From positions 1,922,001 through 1,986,000 of the forward strand of contig CP103035.1 of assembly GCA_024752435.1 (NCBI GenBank): a stretch of DNA of 64,000 nt, written 5' to 3'. Shown here piece after piece: positions 44,640-54,922 of the stretch. Each line of letters starts with the position of its first letter. Position 1 is the first letter of the stretch. Origin of the DNA: Allantophomopsis cytisporea. Its lineage: Eukaryota; Ascomycota; Leotiomycetes; Phacidiales; Phacidiaceae. The translations under genes and the position numbers were made by a program. The notes beneath the pieces were generated by a model. It was not told the origin of the DNA. It did not search any database and saw nothing but the letters and a program-made list of their open reading frames with translations.

Positions 44640-47600
44640 ATGGCAGAAGGTGCCAAGCGACAGCGGAACGATCTAGCGGCCCACTATACAAGTTATAGGT
44701 AGAGAAATTTACTTTATCGGCACGACCTCTGGAGCTAATAATGACTACAGTGGACAATTCAGTAGTCACAGTGGGCCACAATTGAACGGTGTCAACCTTA
44801 GTACTGGAGGAGGAAGCGTTAACTTCATCCATTCGGATTCAGGCAAGTCTACAAACGAGAACAATCTTTGTGTCTGGTCTAACATAAAAAGTAGATCAAG
44901 GCACACTTTATGAAAGATGTTTACGCGACCTACGAGCTACAGACCCTCGCGTTGACAAAAGACGCATCGAAGGCAGCAAAGATGAGCTGCTGCCAGATTC
45001 ATGCTCATGGGTGCTAAGTGACAAAGCATTTCAGGACTGGTGGACGAACGATAATCCTCATCTGTTTTGGATTCACGGAGACCCTGGAAAAGGGAAGACT
45101 ATGATCATGCTTGCGCTTGAGTCAGAAATATCAAGACGCATTAGCACAACAGCCGTCGGAGGTGTAGTGTTGTATTTTTTCTGTCAAAGCACTGATGACC
45201 GTCTAAATCATGCTGCTGCCATTCTCCGCGGGTTGATCTTCATGTTGGTTGCCCAGGATGGAGAAACACTACTTCATCACTTACGAAAGAAACTGGACGA
45301 GACAAGAGAGGCCGAAGGGAGCGCTAATCTGGTACACTCACTCTTTGCAATACTGATTGATCTGTCATTGGAGTCAAAATTTGACAAGGTCTATCTTATG
45401 GTTGACGCGCTCGATGAATGCGGAGTCGAACTATCTACACTTCTACAAGAAATCAGAAGAAGTGAGAAATGTTCTCCTAAGATCAAGTGGATAGTGACGA
45501 GCCGGAATGAAGTGCTCATCAGGGAAAACCTTCAGTCATGCGACCGTCCATGTTTGAGCTTGGAAATGAATTCTTCGCACGTCGAGAATGCAGTGAACGC
45601 ATTTATCCGAGCGAAAGTTGAAAGCCTGGCAGAGAGCAAGAGATACAGTTCCAAAATAAAGGGAGAAGTTGAGGAGTATATATCTAGCAAGGCGGACGGA
45701 ACATTCCTCTGGGTTGCACTCGTCTGTAAAGAGCTCCAAAAGGTTCCGAAGCTAGATACACGTAGTAGACTCGAAAGATTCCCTACAGGACTCAGGCCTT
45801 TATATAAACGGATTCTAGATCAGCTTCCAGTACATAAAAACGAAGATTATCCTGAACGACACCTTCAAGTTCTTCAACTAGTCACACTCGCCCGCCGGCC
45901 CTTGCATCTCAGCGAACTTGTAATTCTAGGAGATTTGTTGCCTGGGGTAGATCACGATCTACAGGATTCAAGAGATCTAGTCGAGACTTGCGGTTCTTTC
46001 TTCACGATTCGAGACGACATAGTTTATTTTGTCCATCAGTCAGCTACAGATTTCTTCAAGGATGGCGAAGGGAAAGAAGTGTTCTCTGACGGAGTTACTC
46101 ATGCCAACAAAAGGATTGCGTTTCGCTGCTTAGATTTGATGTCTAAAAAATTACAGCACAACATCTGTCAACTCTCTGCACCAGATGCTTCTCCACTGAC
46201 TGTTGATAAAGAACACTTAGAGCGGCGTATTCCCCATTACTTGCAATATTCAATTTGCTACTGGGTGGACCATCTTCAACATAGCCGGAATCATAACAAA
46301 GGACAGCCCGATGTTAGTGGAAGGGTACTTAACTTCCTACAAGACTTTACTTTGAAGTGGCTTGAAGCACTAAGCCTTATTCAAAACACAATTGGTGCTG
46401 TTCGAATGATAATGGATTTGCAATCTTTGCAGTTGGTGAGTTAAAATTTGTTCTTAAGATAGTATACATTTAATTTTTCGGATAGGCTGATACAAAAGAA
46501 CCTCTAACCCACTTTATAACTGACATAAAACGATTCCTCCTATACAACAGGTCAATAATTGAGATTGCGCCACTACAAGTATATAGCTCTAGTATTATAT
46601 TCAGCCCTGAAGGAAGTATAATACGAAGAGCTTTTCAAAATAGTGCTATTAGTTGTATATCTCTATGGCCACGCACATTACAAGAATGGAGCCCATGCTT
46701 AAGCACACTTGAAGGTCATTCTGAGGGGGTCACTGCTGTCACCTTCTCACCAGATGGCTCCCTCGTAGCCTCAGCATCAGACGATTCCACAGTGCGGCTC
46801 TGGGATACGCAGACGGGGGCCCTTCAGAACACACTCGGTCATTCTGGGACGGTCAATACTGTCACCTTCTCACCAGATAGCAAGCTCGTAGCCTCAACAT
46901 CGTACGATAAGACAGTGCAGCTCTGGGACACGCAGACGGGGGCCCTTCAGAACACACTCGGTCATTCTTCGGGGGTCAATGCTGTCACCTTCTCACCAGA
47001 TGGCTACCTCGTAGCCTCAACATCTTACGATTCCACAGTGCGGCTCTGGGACACGCAGACGGGGGCCCTTCGGAACACACTCGAAGGTCATTCTGACTGG
47101 GTCAGAGCTGTCACCTTCTCACCAGATGGCTACCTCGTAGCCTCAGCATCAGGGGATAAGACAGTGCGGCTCTGGGACACGCAGACGGGGGCCCTTCAGA
47201 ACACACTCGAAGGTCATTCTGACCGGGTCAGAGCTGTCACCTTCTCACCAGATGGCTACCTCGTAGCCTCAGCATCATACGATAAGATAGTGCGGCTCTG
47301 GGACACGCAGACGGGGGCCCTTCAGAACACACTCGAAGGTCATTCTGACCGGGTCAATGCTATCACCTTCTCACCAGATGGCTCCCTCGTAGCCTCAGCA
47401 TCAGGGGATAAGACAGTGCGGCTCTGGGATACGCAGACGGGGGCCCTTCAGAACACATTCAAAGATCAAGGCTACATATCTCAGCTATCCTTTGGAAGTG
47501 ATGGCTCGTATCTTATAGCCGATACACGTCGTATTGAGCTTAGTCTTCCTGTTGATGCACCACCAATTCTGAACGGGAAATCGGCTTCAGGTTACTCTAT

Positions 47601-47775
47601 CAGTCAGGATAGATGTTGGATAGTGTGGAGAGGATGCAAGGTGTTGTGGCTTCCCCCTGAGTACCGCCCAGTCTGCGAGGCTGTAAGTGGTCGGACGATA
47701 GTTATTGGGCGGGCTTCTGGTGGAGTGACGTTTATTCGATTCAAAGAGTGTACACATATTCTTCACTTCTGTTAG
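44640..47775 (+). CDS. NACHT-WD40 NOD-like receptor, NLR2
   Basis: Predicted exons are 44640-44698, 44751-44842, 44895-46435 and 46486-47775, giving 993 aa in frame. The second intron would be GC-AG. The N-terminus (MAEGAKRQRNDLAAHYTSYS) leads to the Gly-rich motif GVNLSTGGGSVNFI (about residues 33-46). NACHT has Walker A GDPGKGKTMI (about 112-121) and Walker B KVYLMVDALDECGVE. Six WD40 repeats follow, with the same degenerate final blade as NLR1. The NACHT exon is 1541 nt in both genes although the proteins have diverged there, whereas the WD40 and tail DNA is nearly identical. It points away from NLR1. An additional upstream exon is possible; the ATG at 44640 is the first that gives a continuous model. 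Confidence 0.88.
46700..47470. repeat. 126-bp WD40-coding repeats, six copies
   Basis: The same 126-bp unit as in NLR1, on the opposite strand, with two units shortened by one codon (LGHSG instead of LEGHSG). Variable codons sit at the same positions as in NLR1. Confidence 0.92.
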
Positions 47776-48746
47776 ATTCATTATAATACCTTGTAAACAG
47801 CAGGACATATGCCTCGGGAACAGTCATTGGTCTGTTCTTGAATGTTGGAGCTATTTTAATGCTATGGAAATGCCTGACCTAGGCTGTTCTGCAAGAGGAA
47901 AGGAGGGATACAGCACAGCAATCGATGGTAAGCAGGAAAATCTGAAAACAAAGGGCTCGGATGAGTTTACATACATTGATAATACCTTGACGGTTTCGTC
48001 CAAGTCGCAAGGGTATAATCTGAAAACAAAGGGCTCGGATGAGTTTACATACATTGATAATACCTTGACGGTTTCGTCCAAGTCGCAAGGGTATAATTAC
48101 CCATGCTTGATTTCTTTGGCACGCACAACAAGGAAATCGCTAAGGCGAATATCACAAGGCTTCATAGGAGGACTTGGATTGAGATTTGGCGGACCAGCGG
48201 CAACTCCCACCAGTAATGCAACCCAGGTGTTTGAAAAGCATGCTTTTACTAAATTCACAAGTGCTGACGCCGAGCCTATGCTGTAGTTCTACCCCTCAGT
48301 AGTTTTCGATAAGTCAACCTAAGCTTCAAACCTGCATGTTGACTGCAAAGAATGTGTTGCCGGCTGTTGAATTTGATTACCACTCGTTGTCTATCACATG
48401 TGAATTTAAGCCGCTTTTCCTGCTTCAATTGCCACTATTCTTCTCGACGCTGTAAGTGCTTGATGAAATTCGTTAAAAGACTTGTAGAACATCATATTAC
48501 TCAACATGAATTACAAAGCGAGCAATTTTCATAGATACAACCTGTTGTTTCTTATTCAGATCGGCGGCCCGCTCAGATACTCAAGGGTATAATAAAGAAT
48601 TCTAAGCGCCAACAATATGTAACTGATCCTAACAACTGTATGCTTTAAGGATATTTAACGGCATTTACCTATCAATCCTAGTTGCTCTTCAGCATCGGCC
48701 CGTAAATCTCTAAAGGGTTCTTCCAAAGTGCATTCGGCTTGCCTAT
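47776..48746. other. Intergenic with 78-bp perfect tandem duplication
   Basis: The main feature is the duplication at 47942-48097. A forward frame at 47864-48286 runs through it (26-codon repeat GSDEFTYIDNTLTVSSKSQG) but has no recognisable domain and starts without a family-like context. The rest is unassigned. Confidence 0.45.
47942..48097. repeat. 78-bp perfect direct duplication
   Basis: The 78-bp unit beginning CTGAAAACAAAGGGCTCGG at 47942 is repeated without difference from 48020 to 48097. The length is a multiple of three. Identity implies a recent event. Confidence 0.95.
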
Positions 48747-49859
48747 TCATGCCACCAAGTCCTTCTTGGTGAAGAACACAAATGACGTCCTCCTCCCAAC
48801 ATATTGCAGGACAAAGTGTTCAAGTACTGCAGAGCGAAAAAAGATAGCATCTCCAGGGCGAAACTCAAGCTGAATATTCAAGTCAGGTAGGGCCAAATTC
48901 CTATCAGTAAAGTCGCCCCAGCAGCACATGCCGACCCATCCATCTTGGATGTCGTTAGAGTCTTTATGGGGTTCTACACGGAGATTTCGTACAATGGCCA
49001 TTGTCAGAAAACAGGCCCTACCACAAGTGTCGAATGGTCGGATAGAAGTCCTAGCTCTCTACATGCGGTAGATGTCGCAATATCTCCTGTAAGACTCTCC
49101 GTCGATGCCTTCGAAGAGCATACTCATGGTTTGAACCAAAGGGGTTAGCAACTCGAATAGCCTCGATGCCGCCATGAAAGGTGTAGCCGATCCACTCCCC
49201 AGCGTCTACTTTGTTAAGACTGGTTCGTCGTATAGGTGACCTTGTGCCCTCTAGAGGCTAAAGTAGTGGCCCCCTACCTTCTTCCCCTGTAATCGAGCCA
49301 GTTCCTGCTCATATTGCAGTGACTGGTGTCGAGTGTCACTATTAGGCACTTTTGTAAGGAGGTTATCGTCTAAGTAAGCTAGAGTAATGCTGACAGAGTC
49401 CTTCAGCTTGCTCTGGTCCTTGATATTCTAAGAACGGAAGGCTCCTTGCTTGAGGAAGAATGCCAGTGGTTGATCATCAGTAGTAGTAATTACACATTCC
49501 TCCGACACCACTGGAAGTGTGTCGTCGTAGGACAGCGCCTCTGAATATGATGTAGAGACCCTAGAGATTGGCCCATCGAAGAGTGAGGACCAAGAAGGGA
49601 ACGAGCGAACGCATTTGAATTGCGCTAAAGCCTTCTTGGAAAATGCCCTGAAAGCCCTCCATTCTTTGAATTCCCACTCGCGATAGTTGTAGGCAGACCT
49701 TGATCGAGGTTCTGTATTCGACGTTGAAGGCAGCATTGTAGCCGAGATAGGTGAGGGTGCTTGGTTGTAGGACCCGGGAGTCTTGTGTTTTACACGCTTC
49801 TGAGTTTGGCAGCCAGCCTTTGCCTGTGAAGACGTTTGCAAATTAGATGACCCTCCCAA
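48747..49859 (-). pseudogene. Decayed 2OG-Fe(II) oxygenase gene (TET/JBP-like)
   Basis: Reverse-strand pieces form one broken gene. The 5' part (49859-49428) reads MGGSSNLQTSSQAKAGCQT to TTDDQPLAFFLKQGAF. A middle part has LAYLDDNLLTKVPNSDTRH and EWIGYTFHGGIEAIRVANP, interrupted by TAG codons including the one at 49059-49061 in one frame. The 3' part (49001-48747) has the catalytic core: HKD in NLRVEPHKDSNDIQDGWVG (iron-binding His and Asp), PGDAIFFRSAVLEHFVLQY (distal His) and GRRTSFVFFTKKD (2OG-binding Arg). The fold resembles the fungal TET/JBP-like oxygenases associated with mobile DNA. At least two stops or frame changes mean it is probably dead, unless unpredicted introns remove them. 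Confidence 0.6.
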
Positions 49860-50992
49860 AAACAGTGATGTGTGACTAAAGGGCTGGCCACGGCATCGTA
49901 CCCATTCGGGACGTTGTTCTCTTCCTCAATCTGGTCTGGTATTCTCTGCCCATCGTTTCTCATAGGCACCTGGGCTTCTCTGTCGGATATACTGCAACAT
50001 AGTTGAGTTAGGAATTAGAGGAGAGAAAGGGCGGATTGTTTGCACGTACCTTTAAGAAAACCAGCGACTGTAACAGAAAATCTCAGCAAGATAATTAGGT
50101 TGGCGGTCTCCCAAAACAGGATTACATCCAGTGCAGGAAGCCAACAGGCGAGCGCACAGTTGAAACCTTTGAGACTCAGAGAGGCGAGAGCACAGTCTGA
50201 GCCGACAGAGGACATTCACCTGGATGTGAGAGGACCGTGAAGTGAAGAGAGCCAAGATGGCGTTTTCATGAGATTGGAGAGGTGTTGGAAAGAACTGCGG
50301 TGTTGTTATTTTAGCTCGGAGATGGTTGACATGACGCATATGATCCTGCCAATCAAGGCGCACATTGGGACGAGAAACCGCGACATTCTATTCACGCGGC
50401 AAAACGCGACATCGAAAGCAGCTGACACGAAACACAGCAGAATTGAGCAAAACAAGACAGAACATGAGTAGATGTAATGAAAGACTTGTATTTGCAGAAA
50501 CAGAAACCTCAATTGATAGAGAAAGAAAGCCAAAAAAATTCCGTGGGGAGGTTCGCAGCGGACCGCCAAAATTACGGGCCTTCGTTTCTCCGTCTCGGGG
50601 AATAAACTTCTCCAGATAATGAGATAACTCGATATAGAAATGCTATAATCCGTCCAGGCTGGTTACATTTGTATACATATGATCCTTTGGTAATAGCAAT
50701 GCTAACGGGACCAAGAACGAGGAAGATCGTCAACACCGAAATCTTTCGAACGTGCTCACCACTGAAGCAAGAGTTCTCCTATGGCGATATCTACGGAAAT
50801 CATCTGCATCCATCACCCTGATCCCGCAGACCCCTAGTTATCACAAAAGAGAAAGCAAACGACTATGAGACCTAATAAATGGCTCTACTAGCCGGCAGGG
50901 CTCTGCGACGTAGATACGGCATTCCCTGCAGTTTTACTTGTCAAACCCAAATCCTCAAATCCCTCCCCTGGGCTCCGTTGATATTTTCCCTT
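49860..50992. other. Intergenic with dispersed 300-bp repeat
   Basis: This contains the first copy of the dispersed repeat (50103-50412). The remainder has no recognised gene. Confidence 0.5.
50103..50412. repeat. Dispersed repeat, copy 1 (partner 58367-58672)
   Basis: Aligned in the same orientation with 58367-58672 over about 300 bp. Shared words include AACAGGCGAGCGCACAGTTG, TGAAGAGAGCCAAGATGGCG and CGCGACATTC. It carries no coding sequence and no clear termini. It may be a fragment of a non-autonomous element or LTR. Confidence 0.85.
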
Positions 50993-51778
50993 TCATCCTC
51001 TTTTGAACAGGTAATTCTCGGGTGACGACCCAATGAGCCATTCCCGCAGCTCGGTGAAAGCATCTAGGTCGTTCTTCTTTAGCGCAGTGTCGATATCGGG
51101 GTCGTGCCATCCATACGTCCGCTTCGTCTGGTGCAGCGCCTCTCCGACCTTGCGGCAGCTATCGAAGTCGATCAGAACCGGCGACCCGTCCTCCTCAAAC
51201 ATAATATTAGCGGGTGTGATGTCGTTGTGAACAAGGCCGAGCGAGTGAAGGTGATAAATGCCCGCTTGGATCCCGTCCAACCAGGCTCTCATAGTATCGT
51301 CTACTTGTGGACGGCCACGAGTGAGAAACTCAGATTTGTTCAAGTGCTGGGGATTGATCTTCTGAAGCAATGTGGATGTATACCGCTTGAAACAGATGCC
51401 TGATACTCGCCCTCGTGTGACCCGACAGCCAAAGTAGAGCCCAATATTCGGGTGAGGGTTCTTTCTAAGGATCTCGCATACTTCGATTTCTCGATAGATT
51501 TGTTGCTCAATGTTAGGTTGGGCGTATGCGGAAAGGTTTGGTGTTTTTACATAGTAGTCGTGCGGCGAGTCTGTTACCGTCCATGTAGGGTCTAAAATGG
51601 GACCTCTATCCTCTGTCTCTAATCGCTGCTTATCGTAGAGCATCGACATATCGCCATTTCGATCCGGACATTTTGCGAGGTACAACTGGCCGTCAATTCG
51701 TACAATAAGTTGCAGGTAACTGAACTGGAATTTGTCGCCAATTTTTTTAAATGCCTCGTGTGACTCGACAATCTCCAT
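50993..51778 (-). CDS. Small protein-kinase-fold protein
   Basis: Single exon, 261 aa. The C-lobe is clear: YHLHSLGLVHNDITPANIMF (catalytic loop with HND in place of HRD), then PVLIDFDSCRKVGE (metal-binding DFD in place of DFG). A Lys candidate lies in YLAKCPDRN and helix C in IEQQIYREIEVCEILRKN. The length is short for a eukaryotic protein kinase, and the substrate-binding C-lobe ends soon after DPDIDTALKKNDLDAF. This fits a fungal family of atypical small kinase-like proteins frequent in accessory regions. Both catalytic Asp residues are present, so activity is possible. No stop or frameshift. Confidence 0.75.
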   Translation of the reverse strand: MEIVESHEAFKKIGDKFQFSYLQLIVRIDGQLYLAKCPDRNGDMSMLYDKQRLETEDRGPILDPTWTVTDSPHDYYVKTPNLSAYAQPNIEQQIYREIEVCEILRKNPHPNIGLYFGCRVTRGRVSGICFKRYTSTLLQKINPQHLNKSEFLTRGRPQVDDTMRAWLDGIQAGIYHLHSLGLVHNDITPANIMFEEDGSPVLIDFDSCRKVGEALHQTKRTYGWHDPDIDTALKKNDLDAFTELREWLIGSSPENYLFKRG

Positions 51779-53524
51779 GGTGTGTAGATAAATAGGTCAG
51801 GTAGAATCAAAGAGAGTGTGACAAAGTTGAATTCAAGAAAGAGCTACAGCTATGGCCGCAAAGAACTCTTATATACAGTAGTACCAGTCGCAGCTAAATC
51901 CCAGGCTAACCAACCATACAGCCTCCTGCTTTTTCCCAGCCAATGGTAGAATCCTGCCTTCGAATTTAGAAACTTGATAGATTGACTAGGTACGCACTAT
52001 ACTACAATATAAGTATTTACAACATCCACTCATTTTCAACACTAACCTGATAATCCTAGGTCTTCTTAATATATTTGGTGGAGGTTTCACACTCGGTTGA
52101 CCCGCAATCGAAAGTCTTTGTGGGGGTGCCGTTGTTTACGGAAGACTAGTGATACTTATTGACGAGGCCGTTCGAGCTGGCACTGATTTGCTTGATCGCC
52201 ATCTATCAGGGCATAGGGATGAGATGCTGAAACTCAAATATTTTATAGATAGAGCCATACCTTGGATGAGTCTTGATGGCAGTTAAGTCTTGGAAGAGGA
52301 GAGCAAAGAGTGATGATTTTAGATGTGCTGGTACAAGTGGTAGAGCTACTGTTAGCTTTTCCAATAAAAGGAATCAACGACATCTATATAGTGACTTAGT
52401 GCTTATAACTCCATGCGTCAAGGAAGGAATTCGAGAGCTAGTCCATAATGTACATTGTAATGACTTTGCACAAGGGTGGACATAATATTAATCCTGCCTA
52501 AGTGAAGGCTTGTGAAATGGATACCTTTGCTCAATATTAAGAGATGCCTGCATAGAGCCACTGGTTCCTCCGACATATCTAAACACTGATTCTCGCAAGG
52601 TTGGTGAAAGATTAGACAAGACATGCATTGATCAGACTGTGCCTCTTCTAGACAGGTTATATTATCTCAACGCCGTTTTCAAGACGACTGCCTGACATTT
52701 ACAGTCGATAGACTTGACCAACATCGTTCGCTTCGAACAGTCCTGTACATTTCTATCAGTTATCTGAGCCGTAGCTGTCTTAGTGGAGGCTGTTGCTGAG
52801 GGGTAATGTTGGTGGCGTCAAGGGTCTTATCACGAAGTAGGCGGCAAAGTACCGATGGTGGAAGAGCATGCGGCGATCGCGGATTCTGATCATGGTACTC
52901 GCCCTAGTTCCACTTGACACAATTCAAGGCAGGTGCTCGGATGTTAAATGCTACTCCATGCCGTAATTTGGACGCCACTGTAGGTTCGGCTTGCCTTCGA
53001 AGCAGCGATTTGAGTCGTTCTGCTGTTCGGAAGCTGGGATAGTCAACCTCTGTGAGTTCCATTCAGTATTAAGAGCACGTCACTCAAGGATGTAGTAATC
53101 GCATCAAGCTTTATTCAGCCAGCCTCACATGAGATATCTATGCTAGACGTCAGGTTCAGTATAGCGTGCTTGATACGCAGAATTACACATTGATGATGAA
53201 GTTCACACACAAACAGCGAGCTTAACATGCATGAGAGGTGAGATAGATCACTTCCTTCGAAAATACTTGTCCAACAATGCACTACCTCCAACGACCAAAG
53301 AAACCCCACAAGAAGTCTCCCTCCTCCAGGATAAAAACAAATCCTCATACGATCAACTAGAAATTGGCTACTCTGCCAACCTCGGTGCATCCAGTTCGAG
53401 GACTTCTCAGGATGGCCACAGACGTTGTACAAGCTAGTTGAGAGCTATGAGCGACGAGGTTTGTGATGGCCAGTCGACGATACTGTGCCTCCTGAAGTCG
53501 CCCCGGTCGACGCAGGCCCAGCGA
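51779..53524. other. Intergenic, no convincing gene
   Basis: About 1.75 kb. Forward frames around 52130-52290 (VYGRLVILIDEAVRAGTD) and 52273-52485 (MAVKSWKRRAKSDDFRC) may be decayed exons of one gene, but no domain is recognised. Confidence 0.35.
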
Positions 53525-54922
53525 CTAGGGAGTCTGGAAGCTTCTCCCTCTCAATGTTGACATATTGCCGGAAGACTTGCGTTTGTTGGCATGGACCTCG
53601 ATTGAATTTTCAAGAGAGCCTTGAAGTTCTGTCTTGACCTCTTTAAACATATGAGTTTGCAAAGAACCCAAGATGTTGTCCACGAAGCGTGGGTAAGCGG
53701 TGCGATAGTAAGCTTGGACTTTCGACATGATAACAACCTCCGCGTAGAACGGATCAGGACCTAGCTCCTCCGGGGTGACTTTTGCGGCCTTATTTCTACG
53801 CGCTTTGGAGTAGGTGTACTTCCGAGTTATATTCTCTTGTCGATTGAGAAGGGCCTTCACACGGACATTGTGACGTGTCTGTTGGATACTCTCGAGTGAT
53901 TCGATCCTATGCTTATTGAAGGCCTCCTTGTTCAGTGTCATAGGCTCTAGAAGCTCAAGCTCCAATAACGAATCAAGTCGCTCTCGTTGACGCATCTCAA
54001 TGTCGTCGAAGAAGACACGAATATAGTTCATCGCTTGTGTATAGAGGTCCGTCTGCGCAAAACGGGAGAGAACCTTCGCCAGGATGGCAGAGATGGCCTC
54101 ATACGTCAATGTCATTATCGTCCGCGTTAGAATCTCAAGAGGTACTTTCCATGGCTCTAGAGCTTTCTTTGAGAGATCTACCATCACTTGGGGATCTATC
54201 TCTCCAGGAAAATTATCCCATGAGATCCTTTGGATAGTGTATTGAATCTCATTCAGTGTGAAGGTACGAGGGTTGCATACCGCAGAATCCGGGCCTTCTT
54301 CAAAAAACTTCTGATTTGATGGCTCATCAGAAGACTCGGATCTTTCATGCTTGTAGGAGGTTCTAGGAGGTAAAGCCCCATAGGTGGATACTGGCGCAGC
54401 CAGTTCTGACTTCGGGGTACGGTCATCGTCATCACTGGATTCGAGGTCGATGTAAAATGGACTTCTTGGATCGTAAGTTGGAGTATCCGGGATACCACGC
54501 TTCTTGGCGGATGGAGGGATCGTAGGGTATTCTGTCTCCGCATCGTATAGCGTGATCAGTGGCTCCATGCAAGATATTTTGTCTCGAAACTGAAGTCTCA
54601 AGTTGATCCAGCATCGCTGGAACTCACTGTGACCCGGGGATCCACCAATCTCATTCTTTACTTCCATGCCGAATGTACGCAGCTCTCGAAGCAGCGCATC
54701 TCGAACATCTCCAGCAGGGAGGTCCGGCAGTGCCACCAGCTTAACATTGGTCTCTGGCACAGCACTACTCTGGGCCCATTGAGACGAGTCCGATGCCGAT
54801 GTATTCCCTATCAGACGGTCTTTATCTATCATAGTGTGATCCGTGCTGGTGGAGTTTCTCTCCAACTCCTTTCTTCGTGTATATGTTGATGATCTCTCTG
54901 TCTCAAAGGCTGGAGTGCTCAT
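53525..54922 (-). CDS. Dynamin stalk/GED-like protein lacking a GTPase domain
   Basis: Single exon, 465 aa. The first half is disordered and Ser/Pro-rich. From about residue 215 it resembles the stalk of Mx/dynamin-type proteins: NEIQYTIQRISWDNFPGEID, ILAKVLSRFAQTDLYTQAMN. From about 335 it resembles the GTPase effector domain: MTLNKEAFNKHRIES, then FYAEVVIMSKVQAYYRTAYP and RFVDNILGSLQTHMFKEVK. No P-loop, G2-G4 motif or other GTPase element occurs in the protein, and none is apparent on the upstream side. It may be a stand-alone regulatory fragment that co-assembles with a full dynamin-like protein, or a 5'-truncated gene that gained a new N-terminus. Confidence 0.55.
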   Translation of the reverse strand: MSTPAFETERSSTYTRRKELERNSTSTDHTMIDKDRLIGNTSASDSSQWAQSSAVPETNVKLVALPDLPAGDVRDALLRELRTFGMEVKNEIGGSPGHSEFQRCWINLRLQFRDKISCMEPLITLYDAETEYPTIPPSAKKRGIPDTPTYDPRSPFYIDLESSDDDDRTPKSELAAPVSTYGALPPRTSYKHERSESSDEPSNQKFFEEGPDSAVCNPRTFTLNEIQYTIQRISWDNFPGEIDPQVMVDLSKKALEPWKVPLEILTRTIMTLTYEAISAILAKVLSRFAQTDLYTQAMNYIRVFFDDIEMRQRERLDSLLELELLEPMTLNKEAFNKHRIESLESIQQTRHNVRVKALLNRQENITRKYTYSKARRNKAAKVTPEELGPDPFYAEVVIMSKVQAYYRTAYPRFVDNILGSLQTHMFKEVKTELQGSLENSIEVHANKRKSSGNMSTLRGRSFQTP

